A DNA stretch of 64,000 bases. It comes from Zhengitettix transpicula (lineage: Eukaryota > Arthropoda > Insecta > Orthoptera > Tetrigidae). The stretch is from contig CM073592.1 in assembly GCA_037074705.1 (NCBI GenBank), positions 56,533,129 to 56,597,128 of the forward strand, read 5' to 3'. Shown in pieces: positions 24,478 to 35,364 of the stretch; positions within the stretch are counted from its first letter, which is position 1, and each line of letters starts with the position of its first letter. A model generated the notes under the pieces. That model saw only the letters and a list, made by a program, of their open reading frames with translations, ran no database searches and was not told the DNA's origin. The position numbers and the translations under genes were made by a program.

Positions 24478-24825
24478 TTTCAACTATTTTAGAGACTTAT
24501 AAATTATATATCAGACCGATTATGAACTAAGATCCAACGGGTTTTGTCATTTTTACCTATTAAAAACACATTACTTCATGTGTGGATCGGATGATGGATA
24601 ATAAGAATGTGATATTTATAAAATTATGATCGTTAAAATATATTCTATCAGAATTTGTTTATAAATTGGACACGAACGTATGCAATGTCCAAAAAAAATT
24701 AAACTCAAAATACCTTTGCATATATTCCAATTTGATAGTAACTCATACGACTATGAAGTTTTAAAGAAGTACAAAGATATTTTGAAGAAGAATATTACGA
24801 ATACTTTTTACGTATGAAATCACTA
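24478..24825. other. AT-rich DNA, nothing recognised
   Basis: No feature noted. Confidence 0.45.
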
Positions 24826-25356
24826 TTTTTTTTTAGTTTAGACAGGCTATGTATAGGGTAATCCACATAGTGGCAACTCCCCTCTTATAGCATAGGAAAG
24901 GGATTTGAAATGGGGGATGCGGAAGGGTGGAGGAAGGTAGCCAAGGGTAACTGGGGCCCTTGGGCTATGGTTTAAGGATCCTACCCGGCATTCGCCTAAA
25001 AGAAATGCAGGACAAACCCTAGAAAAACCTGCATCAGGTAGGTCGGGCATTGGGTACTTGTCCCACGCCCTTCCGATAGCGGGAGAGAAGTTTGCTGTGG
25101 GGACGCAGCATTCTCTTCTCCGTGCCTCGACCAGTTTAGGAGGCAGCTGGCCGACTATTCCAATGGGAATAGCGGACAACTCTTACCGTATGCCCAAGGT
25201 CTGACACCCCGGAACATACACCTCTCAAAACAGGTCGAGGAGCCTCGGCTTGTGGGAACCTTAGTTCAAAACGGAGAGGAAAAGGCATACCCAAAGGGAG
25301 CCCCTTCGTATCTCTCCTAAAAGGTTCTGCCTGCGAGAGAACACCCCTCGCTGTTA
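24826..25356 (-). repeat. Rp retroposon, longest copy, 3'-end variant B
   Basis: Oligo-T (24826-24834) marks the poly-A tail. The element then reads, on the minus strand, from CGCAGGCAGAACC at the 5' side through CTAAGGTTCCCACAAGCCGA, a CCGAGGCTCCTCG palindrome, the frame start MSAIPIGIVGQLPPKLVEAR at 25179 and a stop at 24847. The 110-codon frame runs to the 3' end of the element and is the most complete version (DKYPMPDLPDAGF, LLGECRVGSLNHSPR, SYAIRGELPLCGLPYT). I know no domain in it. No terminal repeats are seen; the A tail argues for retroposition by a LINE. Confidence 0.85.
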
Positions 25357-25689
25357 TGTGAAATCACATATAAGTTCTCTTCATATATTTATTTTCTTAG
25401 ATATTTTAACCACAGGAGCTTTAGGCAATTTTTTTCCTTGTTCATAACATAGTATATAATACGTCTATTCCTAAATCAGATACAGGGTAATGCACTTGAT
25501 AAAGTCATTGAAGACATTTTACGGTAGATGACAGATGTTTATGGCAAAGGAGCGGAAAGCTACTGTGGTTTAAATAACTAAGAAAATAAAGATATGAAGA
25601 GAACTTACGTGGTTTGATACATACAACGTATATATAACCAAAAAAAAGTTTATTTGTTTATGGGATATTTGCTGAGCATGTGTGAGGCT
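25357..25689. other. AT-rich DNA, nothing recognised
   Basis: No feature noted. Confidence 0.45.
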
Positions 25690-26110
25690 CGATGATTGAG
25701 GAACTGAGGTGGCGGCACAGCCGGGGGAGAATAAATAGCCCGGCTGCCCCGGCTGTGTTTATCGCAATCCATTATTCAGCGCACGTTTCCAATCGAATTG
25801 AGTCGCGCACTAGGTAGCACCAGCTCCTGGAATTGAATCAGGCCACCATTCAAATCTCTCCCTAACACACACGCTCCCTCCCCCACCCAGCGCCGCTGCA
25901 ATTATCGACCAAAAACAGCTCCGGGCTTTGGAATTCAGCACCTGAACGCGCCGCCTTTCACAGCCAGCACGGCCTTGCTAATGGAGGCCAGCCATGTCCG
26001 CCAACAAGAACAACCTTCTTTACGACGCGACGGGGGCAATTACGAATTACTTAAGCGACACATTCAATTGATCTCACCACCAAAATAAACGCCAGCTTGT
26101 TCGATTGGAA
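25690..26110. promoter_or_regulatory. GC-rich single-copy island with a strong hairpin
   Basis: About 420 bp, single copy in the window. It contains an 11-bp inverted repeat (25716-25757), CAATTATCGACC, CAATTACGAATTACTTAAG and other TAAT-type homeodomain cores amid GC-rich sequence (CAGCGCCGCTGC, CGCGCCGCCTTTC). No frame of note crosses it. Composition and density of TAAT cores suggest a developmental enhancer; this is inferred. Confidence 0.35.
25716..25757. other. 11-bp perfect inverted repeat
   Basis: CACAGCCGGGG (25716-25726) and CCCCGGCTGTG (25747-25757) pair perfectly around a 20-nt spacer that holds ATAAATA. Confidence 0.85.
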
Positions 26111-26640
26111 GCTTGAGTCGTCAAATTACAAGTAAAAATGACTACTCTTGTGATTCGCTCAGTACCAAAAGAACGGAGAATTAGTAAACTAATTTAAATC
26201 TGAAGTCAGGCGTGACAAAGATTGACTAAATATTAAAATATGACGATAACCAAAGGCAAATAATAATTATTTTTATTTGATTTACCTTTTAGAACATTAA
26301 GTAATTTTGCGTCGATTACCTGACGAAATATATGTTTGATATGAAATCTGTTTCGATTCGTTCTGTTAGCTTGGATTCTACCCCACATATCATTAGTATT
26401 CTTCTCAAAAGTTCAGAGACTTCATAATGTTTCATAATATTTAAAATAATAACATTCAAATTAAGTAAAAGAGTTTTCCTTCGAGCTAGTAAATGAATTC
26501 ACTTTTATGGGTTCAAAAAATAAACAATTGAAATATAATTTCAAACGAAATTAAAACCCGAATAATTAATGGAAATAGATGCTATTATGCATATAAAAAT
26601 TTAATGAGGTCAAAAATGTTAAGTAACAACGCGAAGCTCT
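26111..26640. other. AT-rich DNA, nothing recognised
   Basis: No feature noted. Confidence 0.45.
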
Positions 26641-26968
26641 TTTTTTTTTTAGGGTAACAGGCTACACGAGGGTAATCCACATGGTGGCAACTACCCTTTA
26701 ATAGCATAGGAAGGGATTTGAAAGGGGGGGATGCGGAAGGGTAGAGGGGAAGGTAGCCAAGGGTTAACTAGGGCCCCCGGGCTATGGTTTAAGGATCCTA
26801 CTCGGCATTCGCCTAAAAGTAATGCAGGGAAAACATTAGCAAAACCTGCAACAGGTAGTTCGGGCATTGGGTACTTGTCCCACGCCCTCCCGATAGCGGG
26901 AGAAGAGTTTGCTGTGGGGACGCAGCATTCCCTTCTCCGTACCTTGACCAGTTTAGGAGGCAGCTGGC
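26641..26968 (-). repeat. Rp retroposon, 3' part, joined to an RTE-like fragment
   Basis: Oligo-T at 26641-26650, then the variant-A 3' end and body. The frame matching the family ORF (LPPKLVKVRRRECCVPTAN to SYAIKG) is open. Homology stops inside CAGCTGGC at 26968, where RTE-like coding sequence begins on the other strand. Confidence 0.85.
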
Positions 26969-27333
26969 TCAAAATATATAAAACTATTATAAGACTGGTT
27001 GTGACTTCCGGATGTGAGACATGGACCATGACAAGTACGGACGAAAAGATGTAAGGTACTTCTGAGCGACGGATCTTGAGAAGGATATACGGCCCTAAAA
27101 ATAATGATTATGGTAGCTACAGAATTTTAATGAACCATGAGCTGGACAATCTGATGAATCAAGCAAATATATTAAGGTACGTGAAAAATAGAAGAATTGC
27201 ATGGTTTGGGCATGTGATGAGGATGGGTGAGAACAGAACACTTAAAAAAATTATGTTGTGGAAACCGGAACGACGAATAATAATATTGTTGAGAAGGTCA
27301 AAACCCATCCAGGGCTGTAAATCCAATAATTGA
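26969..27333 (+). pseudogene. RTE-like non-LTR retrotransposon, C-terminal fragment of the reverse transcriptase
   Basis: One plus-strand frame gives KIYKTIIRLVVTSGCETWTM, a stop (27052-27054), then RRILRRIYGPKNNDYGSYRI, MNHELDNLMNQANILRYVK and RRIAWFGHVMRMGENRTLKK. This is the familiar C-terminal region of RTE-type endonuclease-reverse transcriptases (YGCE.W, RR.YGP, NHEL, LRW.GHV.RM). The catalytic YxDD core and endonuclease are absent, as in a 5'-truncated LINE insertion. Apart from the one stop the frame is intact over about 115 codons. It abuts an Rp fragment on the left and a Helitron fragment on the right. Confidence 0.8.
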
Positions 27334-27349
27334 ATTGAAATGAACAACA

Positions 27350-27680
27350 TCAAAACTGTTTGTGTGCATGTAAGTATGTTCCACATACAATTTTAAACGC
27401 GTGGACAAATTTCGACCAAATTCTGTAAACACGTCCCTTTCGAACCGGAAACAAAAATTGTGTCTGTAAAACACGACTACCACCCCTGGAGCTGGGGTTG
27501 TACATTTTCAACATTTTGAACATTTTGAACATTTTCAACCCCTTTTGCCATAGGAGGGAAAAATCTTACTGGTGGGGGTGGAGGGACGTTACATAAAAAT
27601 CAGGACAATGCAACCCAGATTGGCGTCGTATCCCGGATTATAGAAGTCGCTGAGTTTAATTATGATATTCAACTTGCCGG
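27350..27680 (+). mobile_element. Helitron Hel-B, 5' fragment
   Basis: It begins A then TCAAAACTGTTTGTGTGC, followed by GTATGTTCCACATACA, CGCGTGGACAAATTTCGACC and GGGGGTGGAGGGACGTTACA, all shared with the 53.3-kb copy. Homology fades after TTCAACTTGCCGGTT, so the 3' half and the CTAG end are missing. A 10-bp tandem repeat (CATTTTGAAC-like, four units, 27502-27539) lies inside. Confidence 0.65.
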
Positions 27681-28180
27681 TTAAGTTGTGAAGAATGTGT
27701 TCTTAATGAGTATAAGTGACAGTAGTGTTGTTTGCTTGGCTCGTCTAAACTAATAAATTCATGAACATTGAAACCTTCTGAAAATGTGGTCTACTGTCTC
27801 CAAAACCTAGCAACTAATTTTCCATTTTTGTCTTAGGCATAGACGCAGTTGCCCCGCCGCTACTTTCCCCATACACAGAAGCTACTCACATTTTCTTTTC
27901 TAGTGTCGCTAATAAGACGTAGTTCGTTTTTTTTAAAAAAAACATTACTATTGAAGGTTTCAAGACTATCAAGATAAAGGCTTAGCCAATAAACAGACAA
28001 AAGTAGCTGATAAATTAAATTCCAGAATACTTTTTTTCCTTCAAGTAATTCAAAATTTCATGGTTTGATTTAAATCAGGCTGTTTACTGAAAGGATTTAC
28101 TATAATATTGGATATTTAAATTATGTACTTTACATTTATTTTTATAAGTATCTGTATTTACACTTAACATATTTAATGAG
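27681..28180. other. AT-rich DNA, nothing recognised
   Basis: No feature noted. Confidence 0.45.
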
Positions 28181-28382
28181 ATAAAATAGCCAAATACAGA
28201 CAAAACAAGTGATGTTATAAATACCATACATCGTTTCTGGAAACCTTGTTGCTTTCTTCAGGTGCTAAGAAAACTAAAAACACAAGAGCCTAGAGCGACA
28301 CAACCGCATAATATAGTTGAACTCAAAAGCCTGGCGTGGTATTTATACCATCACTTCTTTGGTCTGTAATTGGCTATTTTAT
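28181..28382. repeat. Foldback locus A with a hairpin core
   Basis: Arms of about 47 bp (28181-28227 and 28336-28382) are inverse copies: ATAAAATAGCCAAATACAGA on the left against TCTGTAATTGGCTATTTTAT on the right, plus a TGGTATTTATA block. On the minus strand, next to the left arm, is CCTGAAGAAAGCAACAAGG then TTTCCAGAAACGATG (28228-28262). The locus matches 58473-58570 along arm and core, so it is a dispersed family. Confidence 0.7.
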
Positions 28383-29866
28383 CTTATAATTAATTTTCAT
28401 ATATTTTTCATTTTACAAATAATTGTATATACCTTCGAATTTTATTCGCTCAACGGAATTGTTCACAGAGTTTAAATAATTTTTGGTCAACGTGATGTTG
28501 CATCGGCGAATCGTAAACAATCTGTCTAATTAGATCAATCCTTTGTAGAATTATACATCACTACCTATATATATCGAAATATTCTTTCTTATTCAAGAAT
28601 ATTTGTTGTTTTTCTTTACTGTATACAAGAAATAAATGTTTGTTGGTTTATGAAACAGTGCTTATTGTTTGCATTAATATTAAAAAATAACGGTAGTCTC
28701 ATTAGTTTATATCGCCAGAAATACGACTCGAGGATTCAAGTCTGCAGTACGCAGTCAAACATTCATAGAAATCCTTCAGAATTTTTTCTAATTTTCCCAC
28801 GGACAAGACATCGGTCTGTGAAATTTGGCGTCATGAATCAAGATGACGTGCATAATAGCTGTGGCTAATGACTCGTGACATGATGCAACAGCGCTCCATC
28901 CGTGCGAAGAGGAGGAGGTGCAGGTCCTAGAAAAAAAAACACACTGGCCACTAAGTCATAGATCGGCAATCAGAATCGGAGGCGTCGCTCACTGTTTTTA
29001 GAACTCCCGGCTTAGTTTGAATTTAAAGTAATAGGGAACTAAACGCAGAAGAAGTAGATTAAATTCTCTCCGAGAAATTCGCTGGAAGGTGATGACGTGA
29101 TCAGACACGGAAACGTCACGTGTTTTTGACGAACCGAGAGAATTTCATCGACAGACAATATGTATAGAAGAAATCACTAAGTCTGAATACTAACTATGAA
29201 TAATAACTAAGAGATAGCGGTGTAGTATCGAAATAAGTTGGTACTTGAGATGTAGCACCTTTCAACATTACTGTCAAGTTTTCAGTCAAATTTATTACGT
29301 TTTTATTTTCTTATTGGTTAAAGAATATTGGGTATCTCGTTTTCAAATGACCAAAAAAATCTACTTGCAGACCGTGACTAAAAATTTCCATTAGACTACA
29401 AAACTATTAATTAGTTGTATGGTGTATCCTAGCCATTAAAACCGTTTTTTTATTGACTGAGACAACCTAAAACGACATTGGAAAAAGCAAAAGTGATGAT
29501 CATTGATGGTGACGTCCACTAGAGGTAAGAAAATATCGATAAAATCGTAGATAATATGTTGAATGATCAACGAATCTAATCACGCGAACTTGTTGAAGCC
29601 TTAAACTCACATCATGACTCAGTGCTTAAAATTTGCTTGAAATATTGTATTAAAAATATCTTAAAGATTGATGCCGCGATCCTCAAACAATGGGAGAAAA
29701 TAAATTTTGGTCACAATCATGAATTTAACGAATTGGATCGCTCATTTGTTTTAAATTTGTTTATAGTAGCGTCAAAATAAAAGTTATTGGCGACTTACCA
29801 TACCTACAACATGAAATTATTACAATTAATTCCTATTAACTATTCATTTTATTCTTAGTCTCAGAT
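28383..29866. other. AT-rich DNA, one GC-richer patch at 28840-29170
   Basis: Nothing recognised. The patch has no partner in the window. Confidence 0.4.
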
Positions 29867-30133
29867 TCATTGTCGTTGTCTAAACTTTAGCAGGTTATTT
29901 ATTTCCGCTGGTGAGTTACATATCTCCCTTCTCGTGTATTTATGATTTGTGACTCTTCTAGACCTGTCGTGCTTTGAGCAGTCGTAGAGGATATGCTTCA
30001 TCGTCAGCGCAGCCTTGCATACGTCACATGTAGTTTGCGGTGATCTAGAGAAGAGATAAGAGCGCGTGAGGTTATTTTTTCTGGTAAATAGAAACACCAT
30101 AAGTCCATCTAAGATGTTAATTTCACCGGCCAC
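29867..30133 (-). pseudogene. Non-LTR retrotransposon, C-terminal zinc-knuckle fragment
   Basis: The minus frame reads ARKNNLTRSYLFSRSP-like sequence (FTRKNNLTRSYLFSRSPQTT), then CDVCKAALTMKHILYDC. This matches the C-terminal pattern of Jockey/I/R1-type LINE polyproteins (R...HTR.T.SYL ... C.C...LT..HIL..C). It is followed by about 33 residues to a stop. The reverse transcriptase and RNase H parts are absent, so only the last part of ORF2 remains. I cannot say whether it belongs to the same element as the ORF1 at 347-1560. Confidence 0.75.
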
Positions 30134-30489
30134 TTGATGACGATATGCAACAATAAATCCGACCTGTAAGATAATATTGCTACTCTGTTTAATGAAGATT
30201 ATGTTTCAATACTTTTTTTAAAAAAATAACATAATGGATGTTTGATTATGTGATGTATTGTCGGCAGAAGAAGATAGGTTAAATTATCACATACTCACTC
30301 TCTTGCTTCCAATTATCTTTTTATCTCATTCTGATGTATCCTTCAATTTTGAAACGCACTTTATATTTGAGGACTTTTAATGTTGATGTAGATCAGCATT
30401 TGCTGTATAGTCTTTAAGAAATTTCATTAAATAATGTTTGAAGTGTTGAACCCGTTGCCCTTTGCAAAAATACCGTTATTCGAAACAGC
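30134..30489. other. AT-rich DNA, nothing recognised
   Basis: No feature noted. Confidence 0.45.
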
Positions 30490-30990
30490 CAGCATTGTTG
30501 CCTTCGCGGTTCTCGACTAATGCAGATTTAAGCTGCTCCGGAGACATCGTGTCGAATTGGAGTGCCCTCAGCAGGGCACGTTTTTAAGAGGCCTACATGC
30601 TTGTTATCTGCGCAGGCACACGCCCCCGCATGCGTATTCATGAGCGGCCCGTGCAACAACCTGTTACGGCCCTGCTGTCTTCACATACGGCCGGCCCCAG
30701 CTGATTAGCAATAAATCACCTCAAATTGAGTCTGCGCATTAGAGGACCTGATAAATAGTAATCCGATTAATCGAGTCGCCTGCATTATCCTCCCCCTCTC
30801 CCTCCAGCAACATTGCGGTAACCTTATCCCGGAGCGGGGAGGAAACAACGCCGGCCAAAGCCGCTTAGCGAAGATTCGATCTGCAATAATGAAAAGCGAC
30901 AGAAATTGAATTTCGTATCACGCTAACGTACCAACATGGCGATATAATCCCGTACTTGCGTCCGGCTGGGCCCACGGCGAGAAGAAATTT
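30490..30990. promoter_or_regulatory. GC-rich single-copy island with hairpin and homeodomain-type sites
   Basis: About 500 bp, single copy here. A perfect 7-bp hairpin, GTGCCCT-CAGC-AGGGCAC (30562-30579), is followed by a T run. TAATCCGATTAATC (30759-30772) joins a TAATCC (Bicoid/Otd class) and a GATTA core. CTGATTAGCAATAAATCACC and GGACCTGATAAATAGTAATCC are further AT cores in GC-rich surroundings. No coding frame of note. Candidate developmental enhancer by composition and motif content only. Confidence 0.35.
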
Positions 30991-31084
30991 TAAACTGAAA
31001 ACTTTATATGAAAACAGAACGCGAATTATCTAACTGGACAAAATTCAGAATCTTTTGTCATTAATACTTTCTGTTTTTCAATAA

Positions 31085-31566
31085 TTTTTTTTAGAGTAAC
31101 AGGCTACACGACGGTAATCCACATGGTGGCAACTCCTCTTTAATGTCATAGGAAGTGATTTTAAAGGGAAGATGCGGAAGGGTAGAGACCAAGAGATAAC
31201 TATGGCCCCCGGGCTATAGTTTAAGGATCCTACCCTGCATTCGCCTTCAAGTGGATGCAGAACAAACCCTAAAAAACCTGTATCAGGTAGATCGGGCGCT
31301 TGGTACTTGTCCCACGCTCTTCCGATGGCGGGAGCGGGATTTACTGTGGGGACTTCTCCAAAGCCTCGACAAATTTAGGAGGCAGTTGGCCGACTATTCC
31401 AACGGAAACTGCCAACAACTCTTACCGTATGCCCAAGGTCTGTGACCCCGGAACGTATACCTCTAAAAACAGGCCGAGGAGCCTCAGCTTGTGAGAACCT
31501 TAGTTCAAACAGGAAGCAAAAGGCATCCCCAAAGGTCTCAGTCTCTCCGTAAAGGTTCAACACGTT
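31085..31566 (-). repeat. Rp retroposon, near full length
   Basis: Oligo-T (31085-31092), variant-A 3' end, body with GGATCC, the CTGCATACGG-type middle and the GGTTCTCACAAGCTGAGG 5' part. The family frame is broken here by several small indels (for example CTGTGGGGACTTCTCC in place of GGACGCAGCATTCC). Confidence 0.8.
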
Positions 31567-31764
31567 TTTCAGTTATTAAAAATCTCTGTAGGGAACAACA
31601 TAATTCAACCTCCGACTATGAGCTTGTACTCAACAAGAAATAGGAAAACAGAATTTTCTTTCTGTCCATATTTTTTGTATACAATCATACGTCGTTGAGT
31701 TTATGATTGTAAATTAACTGCAATGAACAATTTTTAAAATTTATATTTATATATATATATATAG

Positions 31765-32594
31765 TGTAATTCAAATTAATTAAGGCACTATTTGAGAAAT
31801 TAAAAAAATTAATTGTTTGAGAAATCTATTCTTGACGGCGGTACAGTACACAGCAACAATGTAGTGAGAGTTGGCAACCAGATACGACAGAAATTAGTCG
31901 TGTTGGAAATAGACAAGACAATTTCAATTATTTAAAGTAAATTTGCAGAGAAACATCCAGAATTACCAATCCACAGCGTTGATTGGTCCATGAACATTTT
32001 GCTCAAGACGAAATATTCATTTGAGCAGAACTACGAAACCTGCTAAACACAAACAGTCTGGTGAACTTAGCCGGGCAGGATTAGCCGAAGTCGACCGAGG
32101 GAGAGACGAAAATGATGTTCATCCTGGTTCCTGAGTTTTGAACTAAAAATATTAATTTTAGAATCTGTGAGTTTTTTTTAGAAGCAGTGCAAAACCCCGC
32201 CATAGTGTTTTGTCAATTACAAGGTATCCTGGAATGCTGCCGTGAGTAACAATATAAAACAAATAATTATGTAAACCTAATTAAAATATAGACGTCAGAT
32301 TTCATTCTCTTCTTATTGATAAAAAAAAATTGTAAATTAGAATCCATCTATTTAGTTTAATTTTGTTGACAAATAAATTTCATCATAGCTAATTGACGAG
32401 TAAATCTTTTCTCTTTTAAATTGGAATTTGTGTTTAAGTTGAGAAATAAAATGATTCGCCATTATCAAACCCAGTAGAGACCCTGAGATATTTTTAAATT
32501 GTGTAATTGTTTTTTTAACATTGATAATAAATTTGTTTGTTTGTAAATTAAATTCTTTCATTTAAATGAAGACCACTCATTTTTGAATATTACA
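31765..32594 (+). mobile_element. Solo-LTR-like copy 1 (family LTR-T)
   Basis: Begins TGTAATTCAAATTAATTAAG and ends ATTACA, an LTR-style TG...CA with short inverted ends TGTAAT/ATTACA. Shared internal landmarks with four other copies: GTCAGATTTCATTC, TATCAAACCCAGTAGAGACC then CTGAGATA, and a poly-A signal AATAAA before TTTGTTTG. (AT)n precedes it and GTATAT follows. No internal gag-pol sequence is present. Confidence 0.7.
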
Positions 32595-32703
32595 GTATAT
32601 ACAGTTAAACGTTTTCGAGTTCCATTCTGCGTTTTTAATTATCAAATTCCTAAATGTTATCAGACTTATGAAGAAATGAATAAACAAGTGATGATTAACA
32701 TAC

Positions 32704-33400
32704 ATACAGCACCCAAAACAGCGATTCTTCTCTTACACCAGTTAATAAATAAATAAAAACAAATCGCTAACATGTTAAACATTTCAACTGTTATATTTCA
32801 ACGAATTCTCATATTTCTATTTCTACTTTGTGAAGGAATGACAAAGGATGCATAGTTTGCCAAATATCCCACGAAAGAGCGGGTGATTAACGCCAAATAG
32901 AAACAAAAAAATCGTACCAGTTTTCAATACGTCACAACCAGTCTCACCACTGGTCGAAAGCACCAATCCAAAACCGCCATTTGATATATTTATTATACTA
33001 TTTCAATTAAATAGAATTTACAGCGTTAAATAGTCCTACTGACTGGAAAAAAAAATAGCCAGGAATGCTATGTAATGTATAACATTATATGAATAAAACG
33101 CTAACGTGTCCGATTGTCGACCCAATTAAACATGATAACCTTAAAACAGCTGAACATATTTCAATGAATTTGTCGTATTTGTGTTTCCATTTTCTCATCT
33201 TGCAACATAGGCTACATAACTCAACGAATTGAAAGTCAAAGAGTGGTGGTTAAGAGAAAAGTCAACGTACACTTGGATAATAATAGCTGCATTATCTGTG
33301 GATTAATTAATTTGTATCTTTAAATGCCTTTTCGTCTTTCATTTTAATGCCCAGAATGTTTAGAAAATTCATGACAACAAAACAGAAGCATAACAAAGTA
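32704..33400 (+). repeat. Dimeric repeat, family D, copy 2
   Basis: Same-orientation partner of 19384-20080. The two halves begin near 32795 and 33157. It differs from copy 1 by many substitutions and small indels, so the pair is not a recent segmental duplication. Confidence 0.65.
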
Positions 33401-35364
33401 CCCATACTTGCAGAGGAATGATTGTAAAGCCTTGAACAGAAATGACTGCGTGAGTATCAGGATTATAGTTACTGAGAACTACGGAAAACACGCATTGTGA
33501 GAAGAGAAGGCTAGTCGACTGGAAAGAAAATCTGATAGTTGGGTCACATGTAAGCCAGAAAGAACGGGATGGAAGCAGTCGTTTTCTTTAATTCAATCAG
33601 ATTGAATCACTCCATAGTTGTAATAGTGTGTATCACCACATTATAAATTTTCCCGTTCACATCCCAGTACTTCAACGTACAAAGGCGGAACGTGTCATGA
33701 ACAGAAATGCCTCCAGACCAGCTAGCTATGGTCGTTCGATTGAGTTTCGCGTTGTCCCAATTCAGCACAGAGGCCCCGACTTCGAATTCCGGCATTGGAA
33801 GATTTCCTCTTAATGGTCAGGATAACTGAAGTTAATATGGAAGTAGAATCGCTACTCAGATCACGTGCCTCTCAAAAATATCCAGTATGTCAGAAGACAT
33901 TCTGGCAGTCCTCCCAGTTGGCCAACGTCCTAAACGGACTGTAGTGCTAAGGAGAAAGACAGAAACGTACTGCTCCAATTTTGGAATGTGTACATAACTC
34001 CGGCCATTTAATTTCAGGTACCCCTAAAGTACTCTTTATTGAGTTTATTTATGTAAAATAGTAACATTGATGAATATATTCAAGCTGTGACCAATGAAAG
34101 AAGAAGAATATCAAGAAAGATTAAGTAAAGTTGAAATGGATAAGGGAAGATCAATTGTAAAGGGAAAAAAGTCAAAAATAAATACGTAGATGAAACCAAG
34201 AAAAATCGAAGAAGAAAAAATTTCACTGGACAACCACACATCTAGAAGATCAAAAATAAGCAAACTTTGCCCAGCTCTATGTAGAAACAATTTTTAAGTG
34301 TACCCAATCAATAATTTAAATGAATAACAAAAAATTCTGGCGAATCCATAACTTTTAAAATCTTGTCAAAAAGACGTCTCACACGCCCGGGAATAGGTAA
34401 ACAAATGATCAGGGTTTCGGAGGCTCTAGTAACTTTTAACATCTCAATATATTGTGTGCAAGTTTTATTTATTAACCTAACACTCCCAGAGATTTTTTTT
34501 CCCTGATCTTCTTGATACATTCCTGCAATCGGGAAAGCCAGTTTGGGAACTCGTCGTACTTGTATGCTTCTCCACATTAGACCTGGTTGCATTGGTGATG
34601 TGGATGACGGTGCATGAGGACGGTTCCATGCGACCAAATTTACTAGATGTTAGCAACCAGAAACGTCACTCTGAGAAAAGGGCGAAGGGCTGATCTATCG
34701 GGAAGAGTGGCCAGGACGGTGACATTTCCATTTCTCAGGCTGGGGGGAAGGAGTGCTTACTGTCAGCGACAGTGTTCCTCAAGGGGAGCGCGCTAATTGT
34801 GTTTGTGCGCGCAACTCGTTCAAGTGATGACGTAGCACCGCCCCCGCATGCGTGTCAACACGGATCTCATTGCCGACAACACTTTCTCGCCTCGGGGGGA
34901 CAGATACGCCTGCTTTATTTACATTTCCTCTCCACGTCCCGCTGATTCCAACCCGGGTAAAATAAATCTTTAAACCTCTCACATACTCCTAGGGAAACTT
35001 GAGATATGTGGATTCGTCTCATGTGAATTCCAGTAATGCTTATATCCAGTTGACTGAAGGACTTTCTTGGTTCGAAGAGACTTAGGTGTATTCATATCAA
35101 GCGCAATAAGCATCAATAGAGGCTTTCTTCACCTTCCATATGGTCCATGAACATGTAAAGACTATATGCATCATTATGAGCATTACGAAGGATTCACGTG
35201 CCTTGCTATAAATGCACACAAGAGAAGGCCAGCAATGAAAAAAAAACGTGGGTGTTAATATGATCATAATGCTCTTAATATTGGATTGTTTTTCTTTTGA
35301 ACATACACTTATTTTGTAGCTGTACTTAATGATAGTCAAGATCTAGAACAATGATTATTTTCAA
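33401..35364. other. Mixed DNA with one weak tRNA-like head
   Basis: At 33762-33788 (+) CAGCACAGAGGCCCCGACTT then CGAATTCCGGC resembles the B-box region of the 5266-5460 SINE (CACAGAGGTCCCGGGTTCG). It lacks a clear A box or tail. A 109-codon minus frame (34308-34637) and other frames show no similarity I know. Patches near 34500-34960 are GC-richer. Confidence 0.35.

Noticed and set aside
26731..27054. 107-codon plus-strand frame
   Set aside because: It fuses the antisense of an Rp retroposon to an RTE-like fragment; not a real protein.
31749..31764. TATATATA tracts as promoters (also at 45040 and 58378)
   Set aside because: They are simple repeats marking LTR insertion sites; no initiator or downstream element is associated.
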